Shown here: positions 27,538-36,489 of the stretch, piece after piece
How positions within the stretch are numbered: position 1 is the stretch's first letter
Layout of the letters: each line of letters opens with the position of its first letter
NCBI RefSeq assembly: GCF_000815105.2
Contig: NZ_CP010310.2
Coordinates: forward strand, 3,720,001-3,784,000
DNA: 64,000 bases
Reading direction: 5' to 3'
Source: Pandoraea pulmonicola
GTDB lineage: Bacteria > Pseudomonadota > Gammaproteobacteria > Burkholderiales > Burkholderiaceae
Program-made: the position numbers and the translations under genes
The notes under the pieces: generated by a model
The model's input: only the letters and a program-made list of their open reading frames with translations
Told to the model about the DNA's origin: nothing
Databases searched by the model: none

Positions 27538-27568
27538 GCGGCTGGCGAGCGCCATGCTCGCCAGCCGC
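27538..27568. other. Strong hairpin in the prpF-prpD gap
   Basis: A perfect 13-bp inverted repeat, GCGGCTGGCGAGC/GCTCGCCAGCCGC, with a 5-base GCCAT centre. In the direction of the prp operon it is followed by TTATCATTGG, not a T-run, so it is unlikely to be a full terminator. It could protect the upstream mRNA end and set different levels for prpF and prpD. Confidence 0.6.
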
Positions 27569-27634
27569 CACCTTCGCCCCTCCCCGCCCACGCGGCCCAC
27601 ACGGTACGGCGTGGACGGCGCCCACGTCACGACG

Positions 27635-28825
27635 TCAGAAGGCGTCGCCCGGAATCCGCACCCAGCCTTCCATCAGCACGCGTGCGCTGCGGCTCATGAT
27701 GGCCTTGGTGACGGTCCATTCGCCGTCGACCTCACGGGCTTCGGCCCCCACGCGCAGCGTGCCCGACGGGTGCCCGAAACGCACCGCGTTGCGCGCGCCG
27801 CCGCCGGCCGCCAGATTGACCAGCGTGCCGGGAATCGACGCCGCCGCCCCGATGCACACCGCCGCCGTGCCCATCATCGCGTGGTGCAGCTTGCCCATCG
27901 ACAGCGCGCGCACGAGCAGATCGATGTCGCCGGCGTTCACGGCCTTGCCGCTCGACGCGGTATAGCTCGCCGGCTTCGCCACGAACGCCACCTTCGGCGT
28001 GTGCTGACGCGTGGCCGCCTCGGACACGTCCTTGATCAGCCCCATGCGAATGGCGCCGTGCGCGCGGATCGTCTCGAACATCGCCAGCGCCTTGGGGTCG
28101 CCGTTGATCGCGTCCTGCAACTCGGTGCCCCGGTAGCCGATGTCCTCGGCGTTGAGGAAGATGGTGGGAATGCCCGCGTTGATCATCGTCGCCTTGAACG
28201 TGCCCACTCCGGGCACTTCGAGATCGTCGACGAGATTGCCGGTCGGGAACATCGCGCCGCCCTCACCGTCTTCCTCGGCGGCCGGGTCGAGGAATTCGAG
28301 CTGCACTTCGGCGGCCGGGAATGTCACACCGTCGAGTTCGAAGTCCCCCGTCTCCTGCACCGCACCGCCGGTCATCGGCACGTGCGCAACGATGGTCTTG
28401 CCGATGTTGGCCTGCCAGATGCGCACGACGGCCACGCCGTCGCGCGGCACCCGCGCCGGGTCGACCAGTCCGCCGCTGATCGCGAACGGGCCGACGGCCG
28501 CCGACAGGTTGCCGCAGTTGCCGCTCCAGTCGACGAACTTCTGGTCGATGGAGACCTGCCCGAACAGGTAGTCCACATCGTGTCCGGGCCGCTCGCTCTT
28601 CGCGATGATGACCGTCTTGCTCGTGCTCGACGTGGCCCCGCCCATGCCGTCGATCTGCTTGCCGTACGGATCGGGGCTGCCGATCACGCGCATGAGCAGC
28701 GCGTCGCGCGCGGCGCCCGGCGCCTGCGCGGCCTCGGGCAGATCCTGCAGACGGAAGAACACGCCCTTGCTCGTGCCGCCACGCATATACGTAGCGGGAA
28801 TGCGGATTTGTGGCTGATGCGCCAT
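27635..28825 (-). CDS. prpF: 2-Methylaconitate cis-trans isomerase
   Basis: 396 residues, full length for PrpF. Isomerises 2-methyl-trans-aconitate made by AcnD to the cis form for hydration. Family motifs: PATYMRGGTSKGVFF, DGMGGATSSTSKTVII, VDWSGNCGNLSAAVGPFAI, and a C-terminal GKLHHAMMGTAAVC. AGGAGAG lies before the ATG at 28825. It is 11 bp after acnD, so the two are co-translated. Confidence 0.95.
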   Translation of the reverse strand: MAHQPQIRIPATYMRGGTSKGVFFRLQDLPEAAQAPGAARDALLMRVIGSPDPYGKQIDGMGGATSSTSKTVIIAKSERPGHDVDYLFGQVSIDQKFVDWSGNCGNLSAAVGPFAISGGLVDPARVPRDGVAVVRIWQANIGKTIVAHVPMTGGAVQETGDFELDGVTFPAAEVQLEFLDPAAEEDGEGGAMFPTGNLVDDLEVPGVGTFKATMINAGIPTIFLNAEDIGYRGTELQDAINGDPKALAMFETIRAHGAIRMGLIKDVSEAATRQHTPKVAFVAKPASYTASSGKAVNAGDIDLLVRALSMGKLHHAMMGTAAVCIGAAASIPGTLVNLAAGGGARNAVRFGHPSGTLRVGAEAREVDGEWTVTKAIMSRSARVLMEGWVRIPGDAF

Positions 28826-28836
28826 CGCGTCTCTCC

Positions 28837-31434
28837 TCAGGCTGCCGCTTGCGACGATTCCAGAAAGTCCTGCGCGAAGCGCTGCAGCACGCCGCCCGCC
28901 TCGTAGATCGACACTTCCTCGGCGGTGTCCAGACGGCACGTCACCGGCACTTCCACGCGCTCGCCATTGCGGCGATGGATCACCAGCGTGAGATCGGCGC
29001 GCGGCGTGCGCTCGCCGATCACGTCGAACGTTTCGCTGCCATCGATACCCAGCGTCTTGCGGTTCGTGCCCGGCTTGAACTCGAGCGGCAGCACGCCCAT
29101 GCCGACCAGATTCGTGCGGTGGATGCGCTCGAAGCCCTCGGCGACGATGGCCTCGGTACCCGCCAGACGCACGCCCTTGGCCGCCCAGTCGCGCGACGAG
29201 CCCTGACCGTAGTCGGCGCCGGCAATCACGATGAGCGGCTGCTTGCGCGACATGTACGTCTCGATGGCTTCCCACATGCGCGTGATCCTGCCCTCGGGCT
29301 CGATGCGCGCCAGCGAACCCGCCTTGACCTGCCCATCGACCACGACCATCTCGTTCTTGAGCGTCGGGTTGGCGAACGTGGCGCGTTGCGCCGTCAGGTG
29401 ATCGCCGCGGTGCGTGGCGTACGAGTTGAAGTCTTCTTCCGGCAAGCCCATCTTCGCCAGATATTCGCCGGCAGCACTGTCGGGCATGATGGCGTTCGAC
29501 GGCGACAGGTGATCGGTCGTGATGTTGTCGCCGAGCACCGCCAGCGCGCGCATGCCGCGCAGCGTGCGCTCGCCGGCGAGCGCGCCCTCCCAGTACGGCG
29601 GACGGCGGATATAGGTGCTCGCCTCGCGCCAGTCGTACAGCGGCTCCGCGCGCTCGCCCGATTCCAGGGTAGCCGCGAACATCGGCTCGTACACGCGACG
29701 GAACTGCTCCGGCTTCACGCTGCTGGCGATGATCGCGTCGATTTCCTCGTCGCGCGGCCACAGGTCGGCCAGGCGCACCGGATTGCCGTCGGCGTCGACG
29801 CCGAGCACGTCCTTCTCGATGTCGAAGCGGATCGTGCCGGCGATGGCATAGGCCACCACCAGCGGCGGCGACGCGAGGAACGCCTGCTTCGCGTACGGAT
29901 GGATGCGGCCGTCGAAGTTACGGTTGCCCGAGAGCACGGCCGTGGCGTACAGATCGCGCTCGACGATCTCCTGCTGGATCGCCGGATCGAGCGCACCCGA
30001 CATGCCGTTGCACGACGTGCAGGCGTAGGCGACCACGCCAAAGCCCAGCTTCTCCAGCTCGGGCAGCAGACCCGCCGCTTCCAGATACAGCGTGACCGCC
30101 TTGGAGCCCGGCGCGAGCGAACTCTTGACCCACGGCTTGCGCACGAGGCCCGCACGGTTGGCGTTGCGGGCAAACAGACCCGCCGCGATCATGTTGCGCG
30201 GATTGTTGGTGTTCGTGCAGCTGGTGATCGCCGCGATGATGACCGCGCCGTCGGGCATCAGACCCGGTTCGTTCTCCACCTTGCCGCTGATGCCGCGCGT
30301 CGCGAGCTCGCTCGTCGGCACACGCTTGTGCGGATTCGACGGACCGGCGATGTTGCGCACCACGCTCGACAGGTCGAACGTCAGCACACGCTCGTACTGC
30401 ACGTCGCGCAGGCTGTCGGCCCACAGACCGGTTTGCTTCGCATACGTCTCGACCAGCCCGACGAGCGCATCGTCGCGCCCGGTGAGCTTCAGGTACTTGA
30501 TGGTCTGCGCGTCGATGTAGAACATCGCCGCGGTGGCGCCGAACTCCGGCGCCATGTTCGAGATCGTGGCGCGATCGCCCAGCGTGAGGTTCGCCGCGCC
30601 CTCGCCGAAGAACTCGAGATAGGCCGACACCACCTTCTCCTTGCGCAGGAATTCGGTGAGCGCCAGCACGATGTCGGTGGCGGTAATGCCCGCCGGCGGC
30701 TTGCCCGTGAGCGCCACGCCGACGATATCGGGCAGACGCATCCACGACGCGCGACCGAGCATCACGCTCTCGGCTTCCAGGCCGCCCACGCCGATCGCGA
30801 TCACGCCCAGCGCGTCGACCATCGGCGTGTGGGAATCGGTGCCCACGAGCGTGTCGGGATAGGCCACGCCGTCGCTCACCTGCACCACGGGGCTCATGCG
30901 CTCCAGGTTGATCTGGTGCAGGATGCCGTTGCCCGGTGGAATCACGTCGACGTTGCGAAACGCCTTCTTCGTCCAGTTGATGAAATCGAACCGGTCTTCG
31001 TTGCGGCGGTCCTCGATGGCGCGGTTCTTGGCGAACGCGTCGGGATCGAAGCCGCCGCACTCGACGGCAAGCGAGTGATCAACGACCAGTTGCGTCGGCA
31101 CCACCGGATTGACGAGGGCCGGGTCACCGCCTTGCGCGGCGATGGCGTCGCGCAGGCCGGCCAGATCGACGAGCGCGGTCTGTCCCAGGATGTCATGGCA
31201 CACGACACGCGCCGGAAACCACGGGAAGTCGAGATCGCGGCGTCGCTCGATCAGTTGCCTGAGCGAGTCGGTCAGCGCGGCCGGATCGCATCGGCGCACG
31301 AGGTTCTCGGCCAGCACGCGCGAGGTATAGGGCAACGTGTCGTAGGCGCCCGGCGCAATGGCCTCGACGGCGGCGCGGGCGTCGAAGTAATCGAGCGACG
31401 TCCCGGGCAGGGATTTTCGGTATTCGGTGTTCAT
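28837..31434 (-). CDS. acnD: 2-Methylcitrate dehydratase, Fe/S-dependent (AcnD)
   Basis: About 865 residues, an aconitase-superfamily enzyme that dehydrates 2-methylcitrate together with PrpF. The start MNTEYRKSLPGTSLDYFDAR matches AcnD. Fe-S ligands are in ITSCTNTNNPRNM and ACTSCNGMSG, and the swivel domain has DYGQGSSRDWAAKGVRLAG. ATG codons at 31437 and 31434 are both possible. There is no Shine-Dalgarno sequence before them; the strand actually carries CCTCCT there. It lies 133 bp after prpC, with two hairpins in the gap. Confidence 0.95.
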   Translation of the reverse strand: MNTEYRKSLPGTSLDYFDARAAVEAIAPGAYDTLPYTSRVLAENLVRRCDPAALTDSLRQLIERRRDLDFPWFPARVVCHDILGQTALVDLAGLRDAIAAQGGDPALVNPVVPTQLVVDHSLAVECGGFDPDAFAKNRAIEDRRNEDRFDFINWTKKAFRNVDVIPPGNGILHQINLERMSPVVQVSDGVAYPDTLVGTDSHTPMVDALGVIAIGVGGLEAESVMLGRASWMRLPDIVGVALTGKPPAGITATDIVLALTEFLRKEKVVSAYLEFFGEGAANLTLGDRATISNMAPEFGATAAMFYIDAQTIKYLKLTGRDDALVGLVETYAKQTGLWADSLRDVQYERVLTFDLSSVVRNIAGPSNPHKRVPTSELATRGISGKVENEPGLMPDGAVIIAAITSCTNTNNPRNMIAAGLFARNANRAGLVRKPWVKSSLAPGSKAVTLYLEAAGLLPELEKLGFGVVAYACTSCNGMSGALDPAIQQEIVERDLYATAVLSGNRNFDGRIHPYAKQAFLASPPLVVAYAIAGTIRFDIEKDVLGVDADGNPVRLADLWPRDEEIDAIIASSVKPEQFRRVYEPMFAATLESGERAEPLYDWREASTYIRRPPYWEGALAGERTLRGMRALAVLGDNITTDHLSPSNAIMPDSAAGEYLAKMGLPEEDFNSYATHRGDHLTAQRATFANPTLKNEMVVVDGQVKAGSLARIEPEGRITRMWEAIETYMSRKQPLIVIAGADYGQGSSRDWAAKGVRLAGTEAIVAEGFERIHRTNLVGMGVLPLEFKPGTNRKTLGIDGSETFDVIGERTPRADLTLVIHRRNGERVEVPVTCRLDTAEEVSIYEAGGVLQRFAQDFLESSQAAA

Positions 31435-31471
31435 CATGTGAGGAGGTATCGGCCCGGCTTGCTGCAAAAGG

Positions 31472-31526
31472 CTGCCAGCGACTGGCAGGGCGCCGGCGCA
31501 TGCCGGACGCGCGAAGGCGTCCGGCA
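31472..31526. other. Two hairpins in the prpC-acnD gap
   Basis: CTGCCAG-CGA-CTGGCAG (31472-31488) and TGCCGGACGC/GCGTCCGGCA (31501-31526, 6-base loop) lie in the 133-bp gap between prpC and acnD. Neither has a T-run in the operon direction. They may act as mRNA processing or stability elements that separate expression of prpBC from acnD-prpF. Confidence 0.6.
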
Positions 31527-31567
31527 CGGGGCGGCGAGAGACGTCGGAATGCCGTGCTACGGCAATC

Positions 31568-32719
31568 TCAACGCTTCTCGATCGGCACGAACTTCTGGTC
31601 CTCCGGACCGGTGTAGTTGGCGCTCGGACGAATGATCTTGTTGTCGATGCGCTGCTCGATGATGTGCGCGCTCCAGCCCGACGTGCGCGCGATCACGAAC
31701 AGCGGCGTGAACATCGCGGTCGGCACGCCCATCATGTGATAGCTCACGGCACTGAACCAGTCGAGGTTCGGGAACATCTTCTTGACGTCCCACATCACCG
31801 ATTCCAGACGCTCGGCGATGTCGAACATCTTGGTGTTCTGCTGATCCTTCGAGAGTTCGAGCGCCACTTCCTTGATCACCTTGTTGCGCGGATCGCTCAC
31901 GGTATAGACCGGGTGGCCGAAGCCGATGATCACTTCCTTGTTCTCGACGCGCTGGCGGATGTCGGCCTCCGCCTCGTCGGGCGAGTCGTAGCGCTTCTGG
32001 ATCTCGAAGGCGACCTCGTTGGCGCCGCCGTGCTTCGGGCCGCGCAGCGCGCCGATCGCCCCCGTGATGGCCGAGTGGATGTCCGAACCCGTACCGGCGA
32101 TCACGCGCGCGGTGAAGGTCGACGCGTTGAACTCGTGCTCGGCGTACAGAATGAGCGACGTGTGCATGGCGCGCACCCACAGATCCGACGGTTTCTCGCC
32201 GTGCAGCAGATGCAGGAAATGGCCGCCGATGCTGTCGTCGTCCGTCTCCACGTCGATGCGCACGCCGTTCTGGCTGTAGTGATACCAGTACAGCAGCATC
32301 GAGCCGAGGCTCGCCATCAGGCGGTCGGCGATATCGCGCGCGCCCGGAATGTTGTGGTCGTCCTTCTCCGGCAGCACGGTGCCGAGCACCGACACGCCGG
32401 TGCGCATCACGTCCATCGGGTGTGCGGCGGCGGGCACGGCTTCGAGCGCGTCCTTCACGGCGGCGGGCAGCCCGCGCAGCGACTTGAGCTTGGCCTTGTA
32501 GCCCTTGAGCTCGGCCACGGTCGGCAACTTGCCGTAGACCAGCAGATACGCGATCTCTTCGAATTCCGAGGTCTGGGCCAGATCCAGAATGTCGTAGCCG
32601 CGATAGTGCAGGTCGTTGCCCGAACGGCCCACGGTACACAGGGCGGTATTGCCGGCGGTCACCCCGGACAGGGCAACGGATTTCTTCGGCTTGAAGCCGG
32701 TGGCGGTCGTCTCGCTCAT
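31568..32719 (-). CDS. prpC: 2-Methylcitrate synthase
   Basis: 383 residues. Condenses propionyl-CoA with oxaloacetate. Citrate-synthase-fold motifs are visible: [64 protein letters not shown] and [20 protein letters not shown] start at 32719, 8 bases after GGAGG; an ATG at 32725 is only 2 bases from it. The length (about 380) separates it from the longer TCA-cycle citrate synthase. It is 33 bp after prpB. Confidence 0.95.
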   Translation of the reverse strand: MSETTATGFKPKKSVALSGVTAGNTALCTVGRSGNDLHYRGYDILDLAQTSEFEEIAYLLVYGKLPTVAELKGYKAKLKSLRGLPAAVKDALEAVPAAAHPMDVMRTGVSVLGTVLPEKDDHNIPGARDIADRLMASLGSMLLYWYHYSQNGVRIDVETDDDSIGGHFLHLLHGEKPSDLWVRAMHTSLILYAEHEFNASTFTARVIAGTGSDIHSAITGAIGALRGPKHGGANEVAFEIQKRYDSPDEAEADIRQRVENKEVIIGFGHPVYTVSDPRNKVIKEVALELSKDQQNTKMFDIAERLESVMWDVKKMFPNLDWFSAVSYHMMGVPTAMFTPLFVIARTSGWSAHIIEQRIDNKIIRPSANYTGPEDQKFVPIEKR

Positions 32720-32752
32720 GCTCATTTCCTCCAGTCCAGATCAGGGATTCGG

Positions 32753-33643
32753 TTATTTCTGCTGTGCGAACAGCGCGTCGAGCTTCTGCTCGTACGCGTG
32801 GTAGCCGATGCTCTCATAGAGTTCGGCACGCGTCTGCATGGTGTCGAGCACGGCCTTTTGCGTGCCGTCGCGACGAATGGTGTGGTAGACGTTCTCCGCC
32901 GCCTTGTTCATGGCGCGGAAAGCCGATAGCGGGTACAACACCAGACCGACCTGCACGCTCTTGAGCTCTTCGACGGTGAAGAGCGGCGTCGAGCCGAATT
33001 CGGTGATGTTCGCGAGCACGGGCACCTTCACGGCGTCGGAGAACTGACGGTACATCGGCAGTTCGGTCATCGCCTCCGGGAAGATCATGTCGGCGCCCGC
33101 TTCCACGCACGCGCAGGCGCGGTCGATGGCGGCCTGCAGCCCTTCCACGGCGAGCGCGTCGGTGCGCGCCATGATCACGAAGTTCTCGTCGGTGCGCGCG
33201 TCGACCGCGGCCTTGATGCGATCGACCATCTCCTGCTGACTCACGATGGCCTTGCCCGGACGATGGCCGCAACGCTTTGCGCCGACCTGGTCTTCGATAT
33301 GCATCGCGCCCGCGCCGAACTTGATGAGCGACTGCACCGTGCGCGCAATGTTGAATGCCGACGGGCCAAAGCCGGTATCGACGTCCACGAGCAATGGCAG
33401 ATCGCACACGTCGGTGATGCGACGCACGTCGGTCAGCACATCGTCGAGCGTGGAAATGCCCAGATCGGGCAGTCCCAGCGAACCGGCAGCCACGCCGCCG
33501 CCCGACAGATAGATCGCCTTGAATCCGGCGGCTTTGGCCAACAGGGCGTGGTTGGCATTGATGGCGCCGACAACCTGCAACGGTTGCTCGGTCTTGACGG
33601 CCTCGCGGAAGGCGGCGCCGGCCGAACGAATGGTGTGCGTCAC
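32753..33643 (-). CDS. prpB: 2-Methylisocitrate lyase
   Basis: 296 residues, the PrpB size. Splits 2-methylisocitrate into pyruvate and succinate. Key motifs are [18 protein letters not shown], the metal site [10 protein letters not shown] and the diagnostic [15 protein letters not shown] with the catalytic cysteine. It starts with GTG at 33643, with GAGGG 6 bases upstream; no ATG fits. It is the first gene of the prp operon, 77 nt downstream of the predicted sigma54 start point. Confidence 0.95.
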   Translation of the reverse strand: MTHTIRSAGAAFREAVKTEQPLQVVGAINANHALLAKAAGFKAIYLSGGGVAAGSLGLPDLGISTLDDVLTDVRRITDVCDLPLLVDVDTGFGPSAFNIARTVQSLIKFGAGAMHIEDQVGAKRCGHRPGKAIVSQQEMVDRIKAAVDARTDENFVIMARTDALAVEGLQAAIDRACACVEAGADMIFPEAMTELPMYRQFSDAVKVPVLANITEFGSTPLFTVEELKSVQVGLVLYPLSAFRAMNKAAENVYHTIRRDGTQKAVLDTMQTRAELYESIGYHAYEQKLDALFAQQK

Positions 33644-33730
33644 TTGAGTCCCTCGGTCGTGGATGAGGTGCATGCGGTGGGGCTGGCCCCGTCTCCGCTC
33701 GCACACGGGTTGAAATGTGGCTCCATTGAT

Positions 33731-33747
33731 AGCAATGGGCGTGCCAG
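33731..33747 (-). promoter_or_regulatory. Sigma54 promoter of the prp operon
   Basis: The minus strand reads CTGGCACG-CCCA-TTGCTA, a full match to the RpoN -24/-12 consensus with 10 bases between GG and GC. The predicted start is near 33720. PrpR, encoded divergently, is a sigma54 activator, so the site and the regulator agree. Confidence 0.88.
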
Positions 33748-33881
33748 GGAGGCCATTTCCACCCACGGGTCAGCAACCTCGGCGCCGCTAACGCCTTCAT
33801 TTACCAGCGGAAATCTGGCACCGATCTGACGTTTGCGTCAAGCAAACGACGCGGGCGCTCGATCCATTGCTCGTCGCATGA

Positions 33882-33910
33882 CGTTTCATATTGAAACAAA
33901 TCATGAAACG
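33882..33910. promoter_or_regulatory. Probable PrpR upstream activator site
   Basis: CGTTTCAT (33882-33889) and ATGAAACG (33903-33910) form an 8-bp inverted repeat with a 13-bp spacer. A second dyad, GTTTCA-TAT-TGAAAC (33883-33897), shares the left arm. The site is about 160-190 bp upstream of the prpB transcription start, the usual distance for an enhancer, and lies just before the prpR coding start, so it may also mediate autoregulation. Confidence 0.68.
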
Positions 33911-33956
33911 CCGTATTGCAACATGCTACGATTCGTGTCGATTGCCCGATCCGCCA

Positions 33957-36080
33957 ATGCCCGCCATGCCAAGCCCGTCCGCCCCCGATCATCTACCGTC
34001 CCAACTGCCGCCGCACCTGCCCGCCTCGGCCACTGGCTTGCCGCGCGCCGTGCTCGCGCAGCCGGTCACGGCGGTGCGCAAGCCCGTGATCTGGGCCGTG
34101 GGCATCAGCAAGCTCGGCGAGTTGTACCGCGACATCGTGCCGGACTACGCCGCGCACGCGGAAGTGCAGATCATCGACAAGGGTTACGAAGCCGTGATCG
34201 ACGCGCTCGAGCATCTGCCGGCCGGCAGCGTGGACGGCATCGTCGCGGCCGGCTCGAACGGGGCGTTCCTGCGCGAGCGGCTGGCACTGCCCGTCGTGCT
34301 CGTGAAAGTCACCGGCTTCGACGTCATGCACGCGCTCGGACGCGCCCGCCGTGCGCTGGCCTCGACCTCGCCGGCGTCGCGCATTGCACTCGTGTCGTAC
34401 GCGCGCCCCGCGCCGGAATTCGAACGCTTCAAGAGCGCCTTTCATCTCGATATCCCCCAGCACGTCTACTTCGACGCCCACGATGCGGAAGACCTCGTGC
34501 ACCGCTTGCGCGACGAGGCCATCGAGGTCGTGGTCGGGCCCGGCCTCGTCACGGAACTGGCGGAACGCGCGGGGATGACGGGCGTTTTTCTCTACTCGCA
34601 GGATTCCGTGCGCGCCGCGTTCGACACGGCCCTGGAAGTGGCGCGCTTCGGACGCATCGAGGCACAGCGCCGCGAGCGGCTCGACACGGTGCTGCGGCAT
34701 CTGCACGAGGGCGTGGCGGCGGTCGATCTGCACGGACGCATCGAAGCCATCAACGCGTCGATGGCCAGCATGCTCGGTGTGACGGTCGCCGACGCCGTGG
34801 GTCGCCCGCTCGACGCCATCGCCCCGGCGCTCGACATCGGACGCACGCTCGAGAGCGCCAGCGCCGAACTCGAAGCGATCGTGTCGATGGCGGGCAAGAC
34901 GTGGGTCATCAATCGCATCCCGCTGCTCGATCAGGGCACGCTCACGGGCGCGCTGCTCACGTGCCAGGACTCGCAGTCGTTCGCGCGCGTGGATCGCTCG
35001 CTGCGCTCGCGGCATCGTCCACGACACCTCGTGGCGCGTTACCGGCTCGACGACCTGATCGGCGACTCGGCCGCCATGACGCACGTGCGTGCGCTCGCCC
35101 GCCGCTACGCACAAACCGATTCCACGGTGCTCGTGCATGGCGAGAGCGGCACCGGCAAGGAACTGCTCGCGCAGGGCATTCACAACGCAAGCCGCCGCCG
35201 CGACTATCCGTTCGTCGCGATCAACTGCGCGGCGTTTCCCGAAACGCTACTGGAGAGCGAACTGTTCGGCTATGAGGACGGCGCGTTTTCCGGCGCACGG
35301 CGGGGCGGCAAGGCGGGCCTCTTCGAGACGGCGCACAACGGCACGATCTTTCTCGATGAGATCGGCGAGATGCCGATGCCGCTGCAGACGCGCTTGCTGC
35401 GCGTGCTGCAGGAGCGCGAGGTATTGCGGCTCGGTGCGACGGAGCCCGTGCCGTGCGACGTGCGCGTGATCGCCGCCACACACCGCGATCTGCGCCAACA
35501 GGTCGGCGCCGGACTGTTCCGCGAAGACCTTTACTACCGCCTCAATATCCTGCGCATGGTGCTGCCGCCGCTGCGCGAGCGCATGGACGACCTGCCCCGC
35601 CTCACGCCGCTCTTCCTGGAGCGCGCGCTCGCACGCGCGAGCGCTCGCATGAGCGTCGATGCGCTGCAGGCCACGCTGCTGCCGCTGCTTGCGACCTATC
35701 GTTGGCCCGGCAATGTGCGTGAGCTGGAAAACCTGCTGGAACGGATCGCAGTGGTCTGCGCCGACGTGGTCGATGCGCGCGAGATCAGTCGAGCTCGGCT
35801 CGTCGACATCGCACCGGAGTTGGGCGGGATGCCCGTGGCGCATGCGGCCCCAGTTGATCCTACTGCCCCTGCGGAATCCGGGGACGCCGGGCGGATGAGG
35901 CTCGCGTCGAACGGCGACGCCGCGCCGCTCACCGGCCGCGCACGACGCGCGGCCGAGGAACTCGCACGCATCCGCACGACGCTGGCCGCCTGCGGCGGCG
36001 ATCGCGCGGCGGCGTGCGAGGCGCTCGGCATCAGCCGCTCCACCCTCTGGCGAAAACTGCGTGACACGTCGGACGGCTGA
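33957..36080 (+). CDS. prpR: Sigma54-dependent propionate regulator PrpR
   Basis: About 707 residues. A PrpR-type N-terminal sensor (KPVIWAVGISKLGELYRDIV, VDGIVAAGSNGAFLRERL) binds the pathway metabolite 2-methylcitrate in known members. A PAS-like segment follows (~250-360), then the AAA+ domain with Walker A GESGTGKE (395-402), GAFSGA in the sigma54-contact loop (usually GAFTGA) and Walker B GTIFLDEIGEM. A Fis-type helix (CEALGISRSTLWRKLRD) ends the protein. A ~70-residue linker precedes it. The start is unclear: ATG at 33957, 33966 or, overlapping the operator, 33903. Divergent from prpB; activates it. Confidence 0.93.
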   Translation: MPAMPSPSAPDHLPSQLPPHLPASATGLPRAVLAQPVTAVRKPVIWAVGISKLGELYRDIVPDYAAHAEVQIIDKGYEAVIDALEHLPAGSVDGIVAAGSNGAFLRERLALPVVLVKVTGFDVMHALGRARRALASTSPASRIALVSYARPAPEFERFKSAFHLDIPQHVYFDAHDAEDLVHRLRDEAIEVVVGPGLVTELAERAGMTGVFLYSQDSVRAAFDTALEVARFGRIEAQRRERLDTVLRHLHEGVAAVDLHGRIEAINASMASMLGVTVADAVGRPLDAIAPALDIGRTLESASAELEAIVSMAGKTWVINRIPLLDQGTLTGALLTCQDSQSFARVDRSLRSRHRPRHLVARYRLDDLIGDSAAMTHVRALARRYAQTDSTVLVHGESGTGKELLAQGIHNASRRRDYPFVAINCAAFPETLLESELFGYEDGAFSGARRGGKAGLFETAHNGTIFLDEIGEMPMPLQTRLLRVLQEREVLRLGATEPVPCDVRVIAATHRDLRQQVGAGLFREDLYYRLNILRMVLPPLRERMDDLPRLTPLFLERALARASARMSVDALQATLLPLLATYRWPGNVRELENLLERIAVVCADVVDAREISRARLVDIAPELGGMPVAHAAPVDPTAPAESGDAGRMRLASNGDAAPLTGRARRAAEELARIRTTLAACGGDRAAACEALGISRSTLWRKLRDTSDG

Positions 36081-36105
36081 TGCCGAAGCGTGTCACCGTG
36101 CGCCG

Positions 36106-36267
36106 TCAGTGCTGGTGACGGATGCGCTCCCACATATCGTGCCAGTCCAGCCGCTTGTGCGCGGACGGCTCGTCGTGATGCGTCACCCAGAAGTGATCCA
36201 CGAGCATGCCGATGGCAAAGCCGACCAATAGCGCCACCAGCATCATCGAGACATTCATCATGGACAT
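36106..36267 (-). CDS. Small single-helix membrane protein
   Basis: 53 residues. One membrane helix (MMLVALLVGFAIGMLVDHFW, residues 8-27) is followed by a His/Asp-rich soluble tail that includes HKRLDWHDMWERIRH. GGGAGG lies 5 bases before the ATG, which makes it a believable gene although it is tiny. It is convergent with prpR, 25 bp apart. Function unknown; the His/Asp tail might bind metal, which is speculation. Confidence 0.62.
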   Translation of the reverse strand: MSMMNVSMMLVALLVGFAIGMLVDHFWVTHHDEPSAHKRLDWHDMWERIRHQH

Positions 36268-36364
36268 GGCAGCCTCCCGCTGATCCGGATCACATCTTCA
36301 TTCTAGGCGAGCGCTTTCATGCCGGCAGGGGTATTTCTCGAACGAACCCCACTGCGCGCGGGCA

Positions 36365-36392
36365 ATAAAAAACCGGGGTCGAAACCCCGGTT
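36365..36392 (-). terminator. Rho-independent terminator of metQ
   Basis: On the minus strand, AACCGGGG-TTTCGA-CCCCGGTT is followed by a T-run (plus-strand AAAAAA at 36367-36372). It lies about 100 bp after the metQ stop. Confidence 0.85.
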
Positions 36393-36489
36393 CGTCGGCT
36401 GGGCGGCGGTCACGGCGCAGTCCCCGCAGGGGACGAAGCCCCCGAAAGGGGACGAAGCCCCGGCTGGGCCTCGGCCGCCATCGCGGGAG

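Noticed and set aside
26015..28906. Long plus-strand open frame antisense to prpD and prpF
   Set aside because: Spans two real minus-strand genes and the gap between them, with Arg/Leu/His composition typical of an antisense shadow.
28810..31635. Long plus-strand open frame antisense to acnD
   Set aside because: The minus-strand frame has complete AcnD motifs; the antisense frame is Arg/His-rich shadow sequence.
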